Origin: Apostichopus japonicus
Lineage: Eukaryota > Echinodermata > Holothuroidea > Aspidochirotida > Stichopodidae
Assembly: GCF_037975245.1 (NCBI RefSeq)
Contig: NC_092563.1
Coordinates: 6,817,501 to 6,881,500 of the forward strand
Direction: 5' to 3'
Length of the DNA: 64,000 bases
The position numbers were made by a program, and so were the translations under genes. The stretch's first letter is position 1, and every line of letters starts with the position of its first letter. Below the pieces are notes generated by a model. It was not told the origin of the DNA. It saw only the letters and a program-made list of their open reading frames with translations, and did no database searches. Of this stretch, positions 45,712-57,314 are shown piece by piece.

Positions 45712-46370
45712 AATCATATAGGGAACCTACAATCCCAAATAAGTTTTGGATGAAGACGTTTCTCGAGCAAAGACTACTATGACTAAGTTTAGGCGATGTG
45801 CAACCACCATTAAAAGAGCAATTGACTATTTAGTCTACTTTTCGATTTCGAAAACACTTTTTTTTAAAATTATGACAATTTTTTTTTTGACACCATTGAC
45901 AATTTTTTTTTTTGGGGGGGGGGGGGAGGGGGCCGTGCCCCCTGGGCTCCAATAGGCACGACGCCACTGTTGTGTTGTGGGTATTGACCGTAGCTGTATG
46001 TATTGAATGTACACTAGTGTCTAATTACCGAAGGTAGCAAGCTGTGTGTGTATTTTATGGCATCGATGATGGTGTCTAACACTTCTGTTACAATTCATTC
46101 GAAACTAGGTCAGATTACCGGCATTAGACATTTCTTTTTTGCGCCAGTCTTTACACCCTTTAATGTGAGACTATGAATACGATTTTTCGAGAAACAGTGG
46201 AACCTTCAAAAATATCCCATAGCACTTAAAAAATTAATTCATAACCTGTATCATGTCACCACGGACTCTCCTCGAGTCAAGTGTAGTTAGCCCAAGAGCC
46301 AAAGACTTTCATAAGGGAGATGCCGAATGTTGGAAATAATCATGCACCAAATATCAAAATAACCTCAATC

Positions 46371-46372
<2 letters not shown>

Positions 46373-46439
<67 letters not shown>

Positions 46440-46512
46440 CCCGTGGTTCGAATCCCGGTGGAGGTTGAAAGTTTTTTCACTTTTCTTGATTTTCCAACTC
46501 ATTACGATTTTC

Positions 46513-46582
<70 letters not shown>

Positions 46583-46664
46583 CTCGTGGTTCGAATCCCG
46601 GTGGAGGTTGAAAGTTTTTTCACTTTTCTTGATTTTCCAACTCATTACGATTTTCATTTATATA

Positions 46665-46712
<48 letters not shown>

Positions 46713-46800
46713 AACATATATATATATAAACATATATATATATATATAAACATATATATATATATATAAACATATATATATATAAATATATCCACAAGAG
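46373..46800. repeat. (TA)n arrays alternating with a duplicated 80-bp block
   Basis: Three long TA arrays are separated by two nearly identical blocks starting CGTGGTTCGAATCCCGGTGG (46,442 and 46,583). The TATA/AAACA variants at the right end form a further tandem pattern. Confidence 0.88.
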
Positions 46801-47029
46801 AAAAAGGAAAAGTGATACTCTCATATCCAACTTTATTACTTAGAACGTTAAATCAGTTACAAAATATTCACGGCTCTTCTTCAGTTGCAGTTATGAAATG
46901 GAAAAAAGTAGACCTTATTGGGATTTAACTTAGCATGTATAATCATAAAAGAGAGATCTCTGTTGAGTCCATTGTTGTGTGTGTCGAGGCGTAAGATTGT
47001 TTTTAGTTCCCGGTTGCTTCTTTGGAAGC

Positions 47030-47370
47030 AGGTCACTTCGCCCAACAACCATTTCGCCCAACTGCCATATCGCCCAACCTTACCATTTGGCCCAACTTCC
47101 AGCCTGGTCATTTTGCCCATTTGTAACAGCCTGGTCATATAAAATGAAACGTTCGGGAATTGAACTAGAGAAATAGAAACAGTGATATTATTCCACACCG
47201 ATTGCCCTTTGTTTGTATAATAATATAACTTCCATTGCATGCGTAACCGCCTAAAGTAGAGTATCACTACAACCAAAAATAAATCAAATTGAACTAGTGA
47301 AATAGAAACGGTGATATTATTCCACACCGATTCCCTTTGTTTGTATGATAATATAACTTCCATTGTATGC
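47030..47370. repeat. TTCGCCCAAC repeats and a duplicated 80-bp block
   Basis: 47,035-47,125 has repeated CATTTCGCCCAAC-type motifs. The block GAAATAGAAAC(A/G)GTGATATT is present at 47,168 and again at 47,300. It is likely retroelement-derived, but I cannot name the family. Confidence 0.6.
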
Positions 47371-47670
47371 TAAAGTAGTATAAACCTCCCATTATACCCA
47401 AAATAACTACTCAGACTCCGATCGATATCGAGCGGACCATCCCAAGTGGCACTATGAATGAATGGTTGTAATGATGACTAAAGTATTCGTCAGTATGTAA
47501 AAACGAGAGTGGGTCTTAGCTGGACATTCGTAAAAAATTGAGTCAGAAAAACGAAAAAATAGACAGTTTTAAAACTTCTAACCCGGCTCAACCGATTCTT
47601 CACCCTCGAAATATTTAACTCAATTTCGCCAAAAGTACACTACGCGAAAACGGGGACGACATTATGGGCA

Positions 47671-48420
47671 TTGCAAAGAAAAAAACATACATGCTTGTTC
47701 AACAGCTCAAAACATGACAACAAAAAGACATGGGAAAACATAAACACTATTTTAATTTTTTTTTTACATTTTTTTAAACAATGGTTCAAAATGTTCTCAG
47801 TTAACATCTTCATTGATGATGTTGTTTCTATTAGCGATCCTTACGAAATTACAGATGCTTTAAATACTTTTTCTTTCACTAATGATGACTCCAATCTGGC
47901 CAAAAATATTCCACATTGTAGTCACAACAAAATAACAAGAGGAAACAATTTACATTCCATTTTTTATCCCCGGTAAGCAGCAACGACGTTGTTAAAGTGG
48001 CAATGGACTGTCTTAAACCAAACACGGCTGCCTGGAATGATGAAATTGGGCCGGCCGTGGTCCGGTGTGTTTTTCACCTCATTTCAAAGCCGCTGTCTCA
48101 TATCTGTAATATTTGTTTTGCTGATGGTACTTTCCCTGATATCTTAAAAATAGCAAAGGTTATACCCATTGATATAAAAGGCGTTCACTGTCATTTTATT
48201 AACGACAACTCAATCTATGTGCCAGCGTGCTTTTCGAAAAACATAGAAAGAGTTGTGGTCAACAAAATACTACTTTTTCTTAACAAACATCACATTCTCT
48301 CAAACAGCCTGCAGAACTGTTTCTGTCCAGGCTTTTGCACTAAATTAAGTAAATCAGCAAATAACAACAACATTTCTCTAAGTGTAAGGCTTCCTTGATC
48401 TTTCTAAGGCATTTGACCAG
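47671..48420 (+). pseudogene. Non-LTR retrotransposon reverse transcriptase remnant
   Basis: Broken frames carry recognisable LINE reverse transcriptase pieces: KTWENINTIL, then ISDPYEITDALNTF, CLKPNTAAWNDEIGPAVVR, LISKPLSHICNICFADGTFP, KIAKVIPI, CFSKNIERVVVNKILLFLNK and HHILSNSLQ. The next frame carries the L-x-K-A-F-D region. Frameshifts and stops make it inactive. Confidence 0.8.
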
Positions 48421-48797
48421 TATTGTAGTATTATATAGGGACTCGCGAGAGAGATGTACTGGGGTTATCTTGATGCCATATTTTATGCTTCTTCAGGAGA
48501 CATCTCGAACGGAAGATAGAAGAAAACAATGAGTTCACAGAAAAACAAGTTGACAAGATAGGATTTGATTAGTGATTCGTTATTATTTCTTCTCTGTCGA
48601 TTCTTTTCTCTAATTAAATAAAATGAATAGTTTGCCGTTAACATACAAACTAAAAAATACAATGATCTGACTACGTCAATTACATAATTCGAAGAAGTGA
48701 CGAAGTGATGAACTTGCAGAACCCATGCTCCCTTTTATAGATCACTTCACCGAAATCCCACTCCGCATAGTCAGAAGGCAGCCAATAACCTGCCCAT

Positions 48798-48962
48798 CAA
48801 GGGCGGGGGAACCGGGGGGCTGTTGGAGCACCAAATTGCATCTAAGGCCAGGTGAAAATGCAAAATTATATACAAAATGGAGTGGGTGGGTTGAAGTGTG
48901 CTATATTGCACCAAATTGCATCTGAGGCCACCTGGACATGCAAAAATATTCCAAAGGGGAGG
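48798..48962. mobile_element. hAT-like MITE fragment (same family)
   Basis: A short copy with the CAAGGGCGGGGGAACC left end and the GGAGCACCAAATTGCATCTA core. Internal and right parts are missing. Confidence 0.75.
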
Positions 48963-49053
48963 GGATTATTCCATAATTGAATTCGATACTTGACAACTTG
49001 TGACGAGAGTTGGTGAAACACTTGAGAGTTTGACATTAAATATTCGAACCTGA

Positions 49054-49467
49054 GTTGGCAACCCTGGAATATACAATCCCCCGAAGGCTTACAAAGAGAA
49101 ACTGTTACTCCGTAACAATAAGAAAGAGGATATTGCCTCACCCACGAAAGGCATAAAATTTGAAAACCGTGGGCAATACCTCACTACCAAATCTAAACAA
49201 AAGGAACCACCACTTGTGTTCAAGCTCACATATACACCCCATATCAAAATCACGCATTTGAAAAAAGCACTTTTGAAACATTGGCACTTAATCTCGCAAC
49301 ACGCGGAATTATCCAAACTGTTTCCAAAAGAACCGATTCTAGCCTACAAAAGGGCCCAAAATCTCAAAGATTTACTAGTTAACTCAAGGTTTCGTACTAA
49401 CGAGGAATCAGCTGACTCTCAAGGTTCACACGAAGCTCTTTTAGATGCTCTTATAGCTGCACTATGA
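49054..49467 (+). pseudogene. Penelope-like retroelement fragment
   Basis: An open frame of about 137 codons contains KAYKEKLLLRNNKKED, FKLTYTPHIKITHLKKALLK, HWHLISQHAELSKLFPK and EPILAYKRAQNLKDLLVNSR. The pattern (LxYxP near the start, HW-LI, F-P-P-AY-R--NL-DLLV) matches the connector between reverse transcriptase and GIY-YIG nuclease in Penelope-like elements. The family assignment is from memory of the pattern. Neither flanking domain is found here. Confidence 0.5.
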
Positions 49468-50094
49468 GTCCATAAAAACTCGTGCACAGAAAATAGATGC
49501 ATTTTGAAAACGAGACGCCCAGGCCGAATATAAAATATTCAAAGGCTACTACTGATGAAGCTCCTCCTATAAAGTTTGAGAGCAGAAACCGGTCTAGTTG
49601 GTCATAAGAACCTATGCTAGTCTCTCCTACTATTAACAGTACACTCAATTCACCTAATAGGTGCAATTATGTTTCACCATGAGGAGCATGCTATAAGTTC
49701 ATGTTCCTTGCGCCCTCCCTTAAAAATACTTCATGTTCTTGGCGACTACGTTGCGTTAGATAGTGTAAAACCGCCTACACCCCCTTTCAGTTGAAAGACT
49801 CAACACAAGGGTGTTACAAATAGTGAGTCCAGTATTGTTAGGGAAGAGATGGAGGGCAACTGGAAGATTACTCTTCTATAATGTATTTCAGCTTTTAGAT
49901 ATATCACGTATGTTATTCAGCTAAAGTTTTATTCTTAATGCGCGACATAGGGAGGGTGGTAAAAGCAGGCATGTCTATGCTTGAGCGCTTGTCAAGGATG
50001 TCAATTTTTCACGCAATTTTTTTCGAACTCACTTGATTGAGGGGCCCCGCTCCATTGCCGGGCCCAGGGCCCGGTGATCTCTTAAGACGGCCCT

Positions 50095-50604
50095 GATCAT
50101 ACTTCCCTCTACTCGTGAAATTTTGACCGGTCTGTTAGGGGTTGAGGTTTTGTTTTCTATATTGGTTGTCCATAGATGAAATTTTGTGCAACATTATGGG
50201 TATGTTTTGAAGTGAATTTATTATTCAAATTCTGAACAAATAATGGGCTTAAAACCTTGAAAAGTGGGGCTGACGGGTATTGTGGGACGTTATTACCTAC
50301 AAAAGCAATAATCCACAGGAGATGCAATGAGGTCGAACATGATATGTGACTGGTGACAATCTTGAAAAAAAGGTTATGAATGAAAAACAACTATTAGGAA
50401 AAACTTGGTTCTCAGGCAAAAGTGTACATCTGGTTGGTCATTTTCAAGCCCGAGAAGTGCCATTTCCGGTGATCTGGGGGCTATCAAAACCAGAAATTTT
50501 CTTCGACGCTGCGCGGCAACCAATGGTGGCGCTCCGCTTTGATAGTAATTCGCCTGCATCCAAGCAAATGTCCCCCCAATATTTGAAACAGATCGCCGCC
50601 CCTG
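50095..50604 (-). mobile_element. hAT end fragment
   Basis: The right boundary is the inverted CAGGGGCGGCGATC terminus. The body is the reverse complement of 62,454-62,970, including the CTAAGCGGAGCGCCACCA-type subterminal motif. No transposase part is present. Confidence 0.72.
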
Positions 50605-50810
50605 AACAGAGACAATGAGTAATTTACTCATATTATGATGAAATAACAATAAACAAAGTTTAACGAGTCTGGACCCTTAACAAACAAAACAGAATTTCAG
50701 AAATCACATAAGCACACAGAGAGTAAAGAGATAAGGAAATACAGAGCAAAAAATAAAGAGGAAGCGAAGAAAGGTTAAAGCAAATCCATACAAAGAGACA
50801 ATGTAACACC

Positions 50811-51434
50811 TCAGCGTGGGTGGTTTGTACTATTATTTAAAAGGTAATGCTTGAGTTTTCTTTTAAATGAGTTAAGAGTATTTGAGTTTTTGATATCTTG
50901 ATCAAGTGAGTTCCAGAAATGTACACCAGTACTTCGTACTTGTGTCTGGCTGCGGATAGTTCTAGAATATGGTTGACTTAAAGAGTGTTTATAACGAGTG
51001 TTAAAGGTATGATATTCTGAGTTACTACAATAGAAATTATTGAAAGCTACTGGGAGCGTACCTTTCTGAAATTTATATAAAAAAATACCAAGTTGATAAT
51101 GATATAGGTCAAAGAGAGTAAGAATTTTAAGCTCTTTAAAGAGAGGTGCAGTATTACACCTAAAATGTGAATTACAAATATTACGAATGACACGTTTTTG
51201 TAGTCTATATAACCTTTCAAGTGTTGTTCTGTGAGTACATCCCCACAGAAGGAGACTATAGTTCAAATGAGGGAGCACAAGTGTGTTATACAATGTTAAA
51301 AGTGCACGCCGGGGTAAAATGGTGTTTAGTCTATTTATAATGCCATTAGATTTTGAAATTTTAATACAGATATTATGAACGTGTTCTGTCCAATTTAAAT
51401 TTTCATCAATTGTTATTCCTAGAAAAGTCTCTTA
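50811..51434 (-). pseudogene. LINE ORF2 C-terminal fragment
   Basis: One open minus-strand frame reads TFLGITIDENLNWTEHVHNI, then GIINRLNTILPRRALLTLYN, LVLPHLNYSLLLWG, LYRLQKRVIRNICN, APLFKELKILTLFDLYHYQL and VHFWNSLDQDIKNS before a stop. This is the thumb and C-terminal region typical of CR1/Jockey-like LINEs. It is truncated at the 5' side by a stop codon just upstream. Confidence 0.85.
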
Positions 51435-51608
51435 GATTCATATTTAACGTCCATGATTATGAATTGTCAACCACTCTGTAACTGGACGACATACATTAAT
51501 CTTGGAGTGATTCCAACTGGGACTGGTTGGAATGCACCGGCCTTAACCACTGAGCTAACACTCCTGTGCTAACATCCCACGCATGTATGTGTGTATACAC
51601 GTTTACCA

Positions 51609-52073
51609 CTAACATATGACTGGATCAAAAACTATTTGACAAGGAGAAAACAATTTAATTCTTTCCAAAACAAAACTTCTTATTTACAAACAATCACTTG
51701 ACAAGCTATCAGACAAATTACAAATTCTGCTCTACGTGAACACACCAGTGCACATTTTAAGTAACTTTACTTGTTCAAATTAAATGACATCGACGTAAAT
51801 ATTGCAACTTTCACATATGGCTTCTTCAAAAATCTCTAACCTTCAGTTTTGTGTAATTTCCTCATTCGTAACTCCCTATTTCACAATTATGATTCACGTC
51901 AAAACTTCGTCTTCCTGGTAATCGGCCAACTTTTTTCCAAGATAAGCTTGCATTATCGAGCAATGAGCACCTGGAATTCCATTCCAGATAATTTAACTAC
52001 TAAACATCATGTACTGTACACTCCTTTCCTAACAGCTTTACAAGATCCCTGGCTTATAAACCACTACTAAGAC
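51609..52073 (+). pseudogene. Second LINE reverse transcriptase fragment
   Basis: A DWIKNYLTRRKQFN-type reading near 51,617 and, further on, FSKISLHYRAMSTWNSIPDN (LINE C-terminal pattern) are separated by frame breaks. The orientation is opposite to the 50.8-51.4 kb fragment, so these are separate insertions. Confidence 0.6.
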
Positions 52074-52141
52074 CTAAAGTATCTCGTTTGGTTTTTGTAC
52101 GCTGTAGCCATCCTTTGTTATTGTATTCCTTTTTTCTAATA

Positions 52142-52142
<1 letters not shown>

Positions 52143-52178
<36 letters not shown>
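52143..52178. repeat. (TA)n microsatellite
   Basis: A run of about 17 TA units. Confidence 0.95.
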
Positions 52179-52179
<1 letters not shown>

Positions 52180-52181
<2 letters not shown>

Positions 52182-55100
52182 TGGGCAGCCAATCCTCACA
52201 TGACAGTATTTCTCAAGAGAACCATTTTGTACACAGTTTATTTTGTCGAGCAATGTCATCTTGAATGATACAGCCCAATGAATGACATATCTTGTGGACC
52301 GGGGATACCCAATGGTTAGGGTTAGCACCTAGGGTTAACCCTAATCCTAACCGAGAAATACAGCATCACCTATAGTATCATTCAATACTGTACTTTCTGA
52401 GGCAATGCAACTTGCCACATTATAACTTGTCTTGAGAGATGAAAACACTTGAAGTCCTGGTGTTATTGGGGGTGGGGGGGTGGGGGTACAAGTTGGTGTG
52501 CGGCTGGAACGGGTACTGTTATTCTCCGCATAAGGTACTTTCCGCGGACATAAAACGGTGCTTTCCGCACACTAAATTTGTCAGCGGAAAACAATGTTTT
52601 GCCAGCAGAAATTTTGGGCGGGGTGGAGGGGGGGGGGGGCAGCAGAATGGCTTACCGAAGGGATTAGGCATATTGTAATAATTAAGGATAATGGAGAAGC
52701 ATAGGCTAGATCTAAGTACCTGAGTAAATCACAGAAATTATTCGGTAGGCTTACTGCTATTTAAGCCAATAATTCATTTTTATGTAGCGTTAGGTTTAGT
52801 ATGTTATGTTATGGCTTCATAAGCTTTAGCTGTTTAACGTAAGGTCATGGATTCAAGGATAATTCTGCGAGATACCCTAAGCCTAATGCTAGTAAAAGGA
52901 TCATGCCTCATTAGGATGTTTCTAATTGTGTGTTGGTTGTAAAGTTTATGCGTAGAATCTCACACAGCAGTTGCACTGAATGTATTGCTTCTGTTGCATT
53001 GAATTTGGTTGTTGGTTGTGTCCACTGTTACTCGTGTGCAGATAGGGAAATGTGGGAAATAAAACTTATTTCTACAGTTTCAGAGTAATGTTTTCATTTG
53101 GCATGTTGAGGGGAGGAACGAATTCCCTCTCCTGAGAATTCGATGGCCTGAAAAAGCCATTGTTCTCACTCATTGCCCGTTGCACCTCACACCCAATACT
53201 ACTCTCTAATTTGGACCAGTATATTTCTGTAGGGATATCGCCGCTGTATTGCTGAGTGATTGGTTGATAGCTGATGGATGAAGCCCAGCTGTTGACTTAT
53301 GGCAACATACACATACCACTGGTCCAAGTTATTGGCAGAATGAACCTTCGCTTTTCATATTGTTAATTACATATGCTTTATAGGAACACATTGATGGACC
53401 CCATTGGCGAATAAACCCATACAGACATTTAAGTGCAACGACAAAATGTACAGACAGAGACAGATAACAACGACCAATAACGATTCACAAGTACAACATT
53501 TGATATCCTTAACATATGCCACACTATTATCCAATGGTAAACTCGATGCCAAACTATTATCCAATGGTATAGTGCAAATTATAACACCCCGGCCGGATCC
53601 GAGAGAGACTTGATCCAGTAATCTAGCCAACTCACTTTAAATCTTAAGATGGATTAGAACTGAGTTGGCCGAACTTAGGCCTACAAACTAGGCAACAGTG
53701 TAGGTTACCTAAATAGCCAAGCCATAATTTAGGTCCACTATTTGCCCTAGCCTATATGGTAAGTTAGGCCTAGGCGATCGTTAACCTAGGCATGTGGTCT
53801 AATTTTAACTTAGTTTAAGTAAGTAATAGGGCAATTTCACAGTAACAATGTGATGCTTTGGAAGGGAATTTTAAATTTCAAGTGCAAATGGTAGAGACAG
53901 TGCAAAGGTTTGGAGTAAACTTTCATATTAAAGTTCATCTCTTAATATTTTAACATTCATGCAAAATTACAAATGTTTGCAGCCTTTGAAATGTATGAAA
54001 TATAGAAGAGTTACAGAAGTGCTGATATTCGACTATTGCTTCTGTAGTCGATTAATCGCATAATTCTTTTCGAGATTACTCGGTTACAGTTATGACGTCA
54101 TCACTGTAATTTTACATTGCAGAAATACAGTAAAAACAAATCATTTTCCATGGTGCACTGTCTTTATTTTTTCTTTTGTGTCTTAACGTGTGGTGACTAA
54201 ATCATGTTAAAACATCTACCAATCAAAAACTTTGAACAACTTTCAATCTACAATGTTTCTTAAAATCCTTCATAGTAAATCAAAACTTTCGAATGAATCT
54301 ACTTAGCTACTACAACTACTATCTCTAATAAAAGCATGTGTAAAAGCAAGTAGGCCTAACGTTTCGATCCTAGCAGTATCTCTTTATAGTATATAGTAAA
54401 TTAAAACTTTTGAATGAATCTACTAGGCTACTACAACTACTATCTCTAATAAAAGCATGTGTAAAAGCAAGTGGGCCTGACGTTTCGATCCTAGCAGTGT
54501 CTCTTTCATAGGCTGAATGACAAGTAACATAAACTACATGGGACAAATACAAACTCAGAATTAAAAAATTCCACAGTCTGAAGAGGAAAGGGATGAGATT
54601 TCGAATTTCTACCTTAGGGAGACACGCAATCCTATATGTTTGAAACAGAAACAGATGACAACCATGCAGGTCGAAGCAGCAGTCAATGACGCAATGTCAG
54701 CAATCGCCTGGGGAATCTAGACTGGTATGAAACAAACATAGCGTACATGTATGTGAGAAAGAATTCTGCCCAAGAAAGTTTCTTTTAATCGTCACGCAAA
54801 ACTACATTGTTATTTGTTGACTGCTGTTAGTAGAATTCGACTCTTTCGAACCAGTTACTGCTACTTCCTCCCTTCATATCATGTGATTTGCGCATGGGCT
54901 TTCATTATTGATATGTCCTATACAGTGTAGAATACTCGCTGAATGATAAATACTTGGCATTTTGCTTGTCATGGTGCGTATTCACGTGCAGAACAAACAT
55001 GTTTTTCACCTTGATTGATTCACAATGGCTATATACGGCAATAACGCACACTCATTCAAAATACTCAATGAACCCTAGCTTTAGTTTGGGTGTAACCGAC

Positions 55101-57314
55101 CTTACTAGTTAGTTACTATGTCGTAGACCGTGCTGGTAATACCTGTCAACAATTAATCTGCATAATTGAACAGTTTTATGTTTCATTTGACAAGTTTCAA
55201 GCTACCTCTTGGTTCCGCTTTGTTCCTCCTACCAACAGGCGTAAGTGCGTTTTCTCCTTTCAGTGGATCCCTACATTTGTCACCAGTCACCAGCCTTGTG
55301 CACCATCTATACCAATACACACAAACGATATCAGGCAGACAGATAAGTCACGCCAGCAAACTGTAACTGTCAGTGAGTATTGACCAAACCGAAATAGTAG
55401 CCTGCATCATTTTATATCTTTGTGTTGGTTAACAAATGTTTGCCGTGGACACGTTAACCTACTTTTGTGAAAATGTGCGTTTTCACAATAGTGTTCAATA
55501 TCTCCACAGAAGTTGGAACCACCTGCCTTTGGAATTTGTTAAGTGTTTCCTACATTTTCTCAAACCAGGGATTCAAGTCTGTTAACCGTTTGTTATATTT
55601 TCTCAATGGTGAATTTTTCTGTGAATTTGCTATGTATTTTGTCAAAAGTACAAACCTGCGTGTTTCTTATTGAATCGCCAGTTGGATTTAGTGCATGTAC
55701 AAATTGCCCATACATCCTTATGTAATGTTTTGTTTTCACAGTTTAGTGTCGAGGTCGGCAAGTTATGTATTGCTTGTATTTTTATCTGTCTTTCGTTAGG
55801 CTTTATTTTCACAGCAATAACTTATTGTATATGCTTTGTATTATTCTGCCAATGAAAGCTTTGTAGGTATTTATAAGTCCTTTTTCTATAAAAGGAGACG
55901 TGATTTTCACACTGAGTCAGTTTGTAGAGAGTTTGGAAAGAGGGTATCATTCTTTTCTCATAACAAGTCCAGAATAGTGAGATGTAGCTTTGTGCAGTAT
56001 CGTCATTTCCATTAAAATAAACTGATATTTGATACGTTTTTATAATTAACAAATATTTTTGTTGTTCTAAAAATTATTAGGAACTTGAAGACTGTTTCTT
56101 TAAAGATAAATTGGTGCTATAAATGTTGCTTTCGGTCAGTAACCAAGGCTTGGATATTATAAAACAGACTGTATGTGATTCAAGTTACCATTCCAAGCCC
56201 ATCGTTGAGAGAAATCAAATTCTTGGCTCGGAGTCCAGTGTATGTCACACTGTAATAAAGCCACCACCACCCCTACACGAACGGAACATTGCCAGCTGTG
56301 CTGATATCCTGTATTAATAATCATATCTTTAAGTTAGCTTTTCTTGTTAGTAGCTAACTTCCTGTAATTTCTCAAAAAGTACCGAGAGGAACTAGCAATA
56401 GAATGACGATCAGGAAACAACATAATTGCCTTTTTTTTGTTTAGAGGTATCAGCTTTATCTTATGAAATTAACGTGCAGTATCAAGAAAAAGTTAGCAAG
56501 ACGCTGAATGGTAGAACGCCACGAGTAACGTTGTTGATATTTTATGCAAGATTTATAATCAGAACCTTACATAGAAGGTCCTGTTTATCATATCAGAGGT
56601 ACAATTAATATTATTTGTGTATAGAGAATTTCATGTGAACTCATACAAGTGGAATGACGGGATAACTGACTTGTATTCAAGATAATTTCGGTGATGACTA
56701 ATGATTAAATTGAAGGAACAATTATTAATTAATTTTGGTATTCGTGTTTGTATTCTTCATAACTTGATATTCATATTAAAGGTGTATGATCACGTCGGGT
56801 ATAGGTTCTTGGATTTTTCACTTGTGACTGTTAACATGTGAGTGAAGAGGTGGGGATCTGCTGTGTTATTTTTAAATATTTATTATGTTTCCACTTACTC
56901 AGTTGGGAATATCATAATTGCTGTTGACAGTCAAATTAGTTCAAAGTAATTTTCCAGTGTTACAATGGTGGGTTTAAATGCAATATGCTGTTTTGGGATA
57001 ACATTTCACTTGAAGATTGGTTGCTATTTCTTGACTATTTAATTACAGATTGTGCTAAAAAGCATATGGTATATATTTTTATTCATGTTTAATTTTATCT
57101 TGTTAGGGGTTGCTCCGTTACTGTTCCATTATTGCTCCATTTCTGTTTTGTATGCTGCCAGTTCATCTTGGTTCGTGCGTAAGGGGTGTCGAACATATTG
57201 CAGCTAAACAACTTGGACGGTTTTCTGTTGTCATTTGCTTGGCTTGTTCCATCCAAGGTCGCCGCCCATCCAACTCCAATCTGATCAACTGATTTGCATC
57301 GAAATAAGAGAAGA
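52180..57314. other. Mostly unassigned sequence upstream of the SAMHD1 paralogue
   Basis: Apart from the 54.3-kb tandem duplication, no protein family is recognised. A short telomere-like inverted motif lies at 52,313-52,351. 57,000-57,285 is the presumed upstream region of the paralogue and is not homologous to that of the first gene. Confidence 0.5.
54270..54515 (+). repeat. Tandem duplication of about 125 bp
   Basis: Two near-identical blocks contain CTACTACAACTACTATCTCT and ACGTTTCGATCCTAGCAGT. No coding content is recognised. Confidence 0.85.

Larger units (their letters stand above)
42993..45969 (-). mobile_element. Degenerate hAT transposon, about 3 kb
   Basis: Ends CAGGGGCGTCGTGC and the inverted CAGTGGCGTCGTGCC. 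Subterminal CTAAGCGGAGCTCCACCA and GGTTGGCGCG motifs are shared with the fragments near 50.5, 62.5 and 63.2 kb. A broken transposase lies on the minus strand and an LTR-like insertion lies inside. The 8-bp target duplication is not resolvable. Confidence 0.8.
42819..46163. mobile_element. TTAA-flanked MITE copy in inverse orientation, split by a hAT insertion
   Basis: 42,819-42,992 and 45,970-46,163 together are the reverse complement of 7,120-7,484. Both ends carry TTAA plus AGG. The hAT element occupies the middle. Confidence 0.82.

Noticed and set aside
46442-46475. tRNA-like B-box (GTTCGAATCCCGG) possibly marking a tRNA gene or SINE
   Set aside because: No A-box or cloverleaf upstream, only a TA array. 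At best a tRNA-derived fragment within a duplicated block.
46443-46769. 108-codon frame rich in Ile and Tyr
   Set aside because: It is translation of TA microsatellites.
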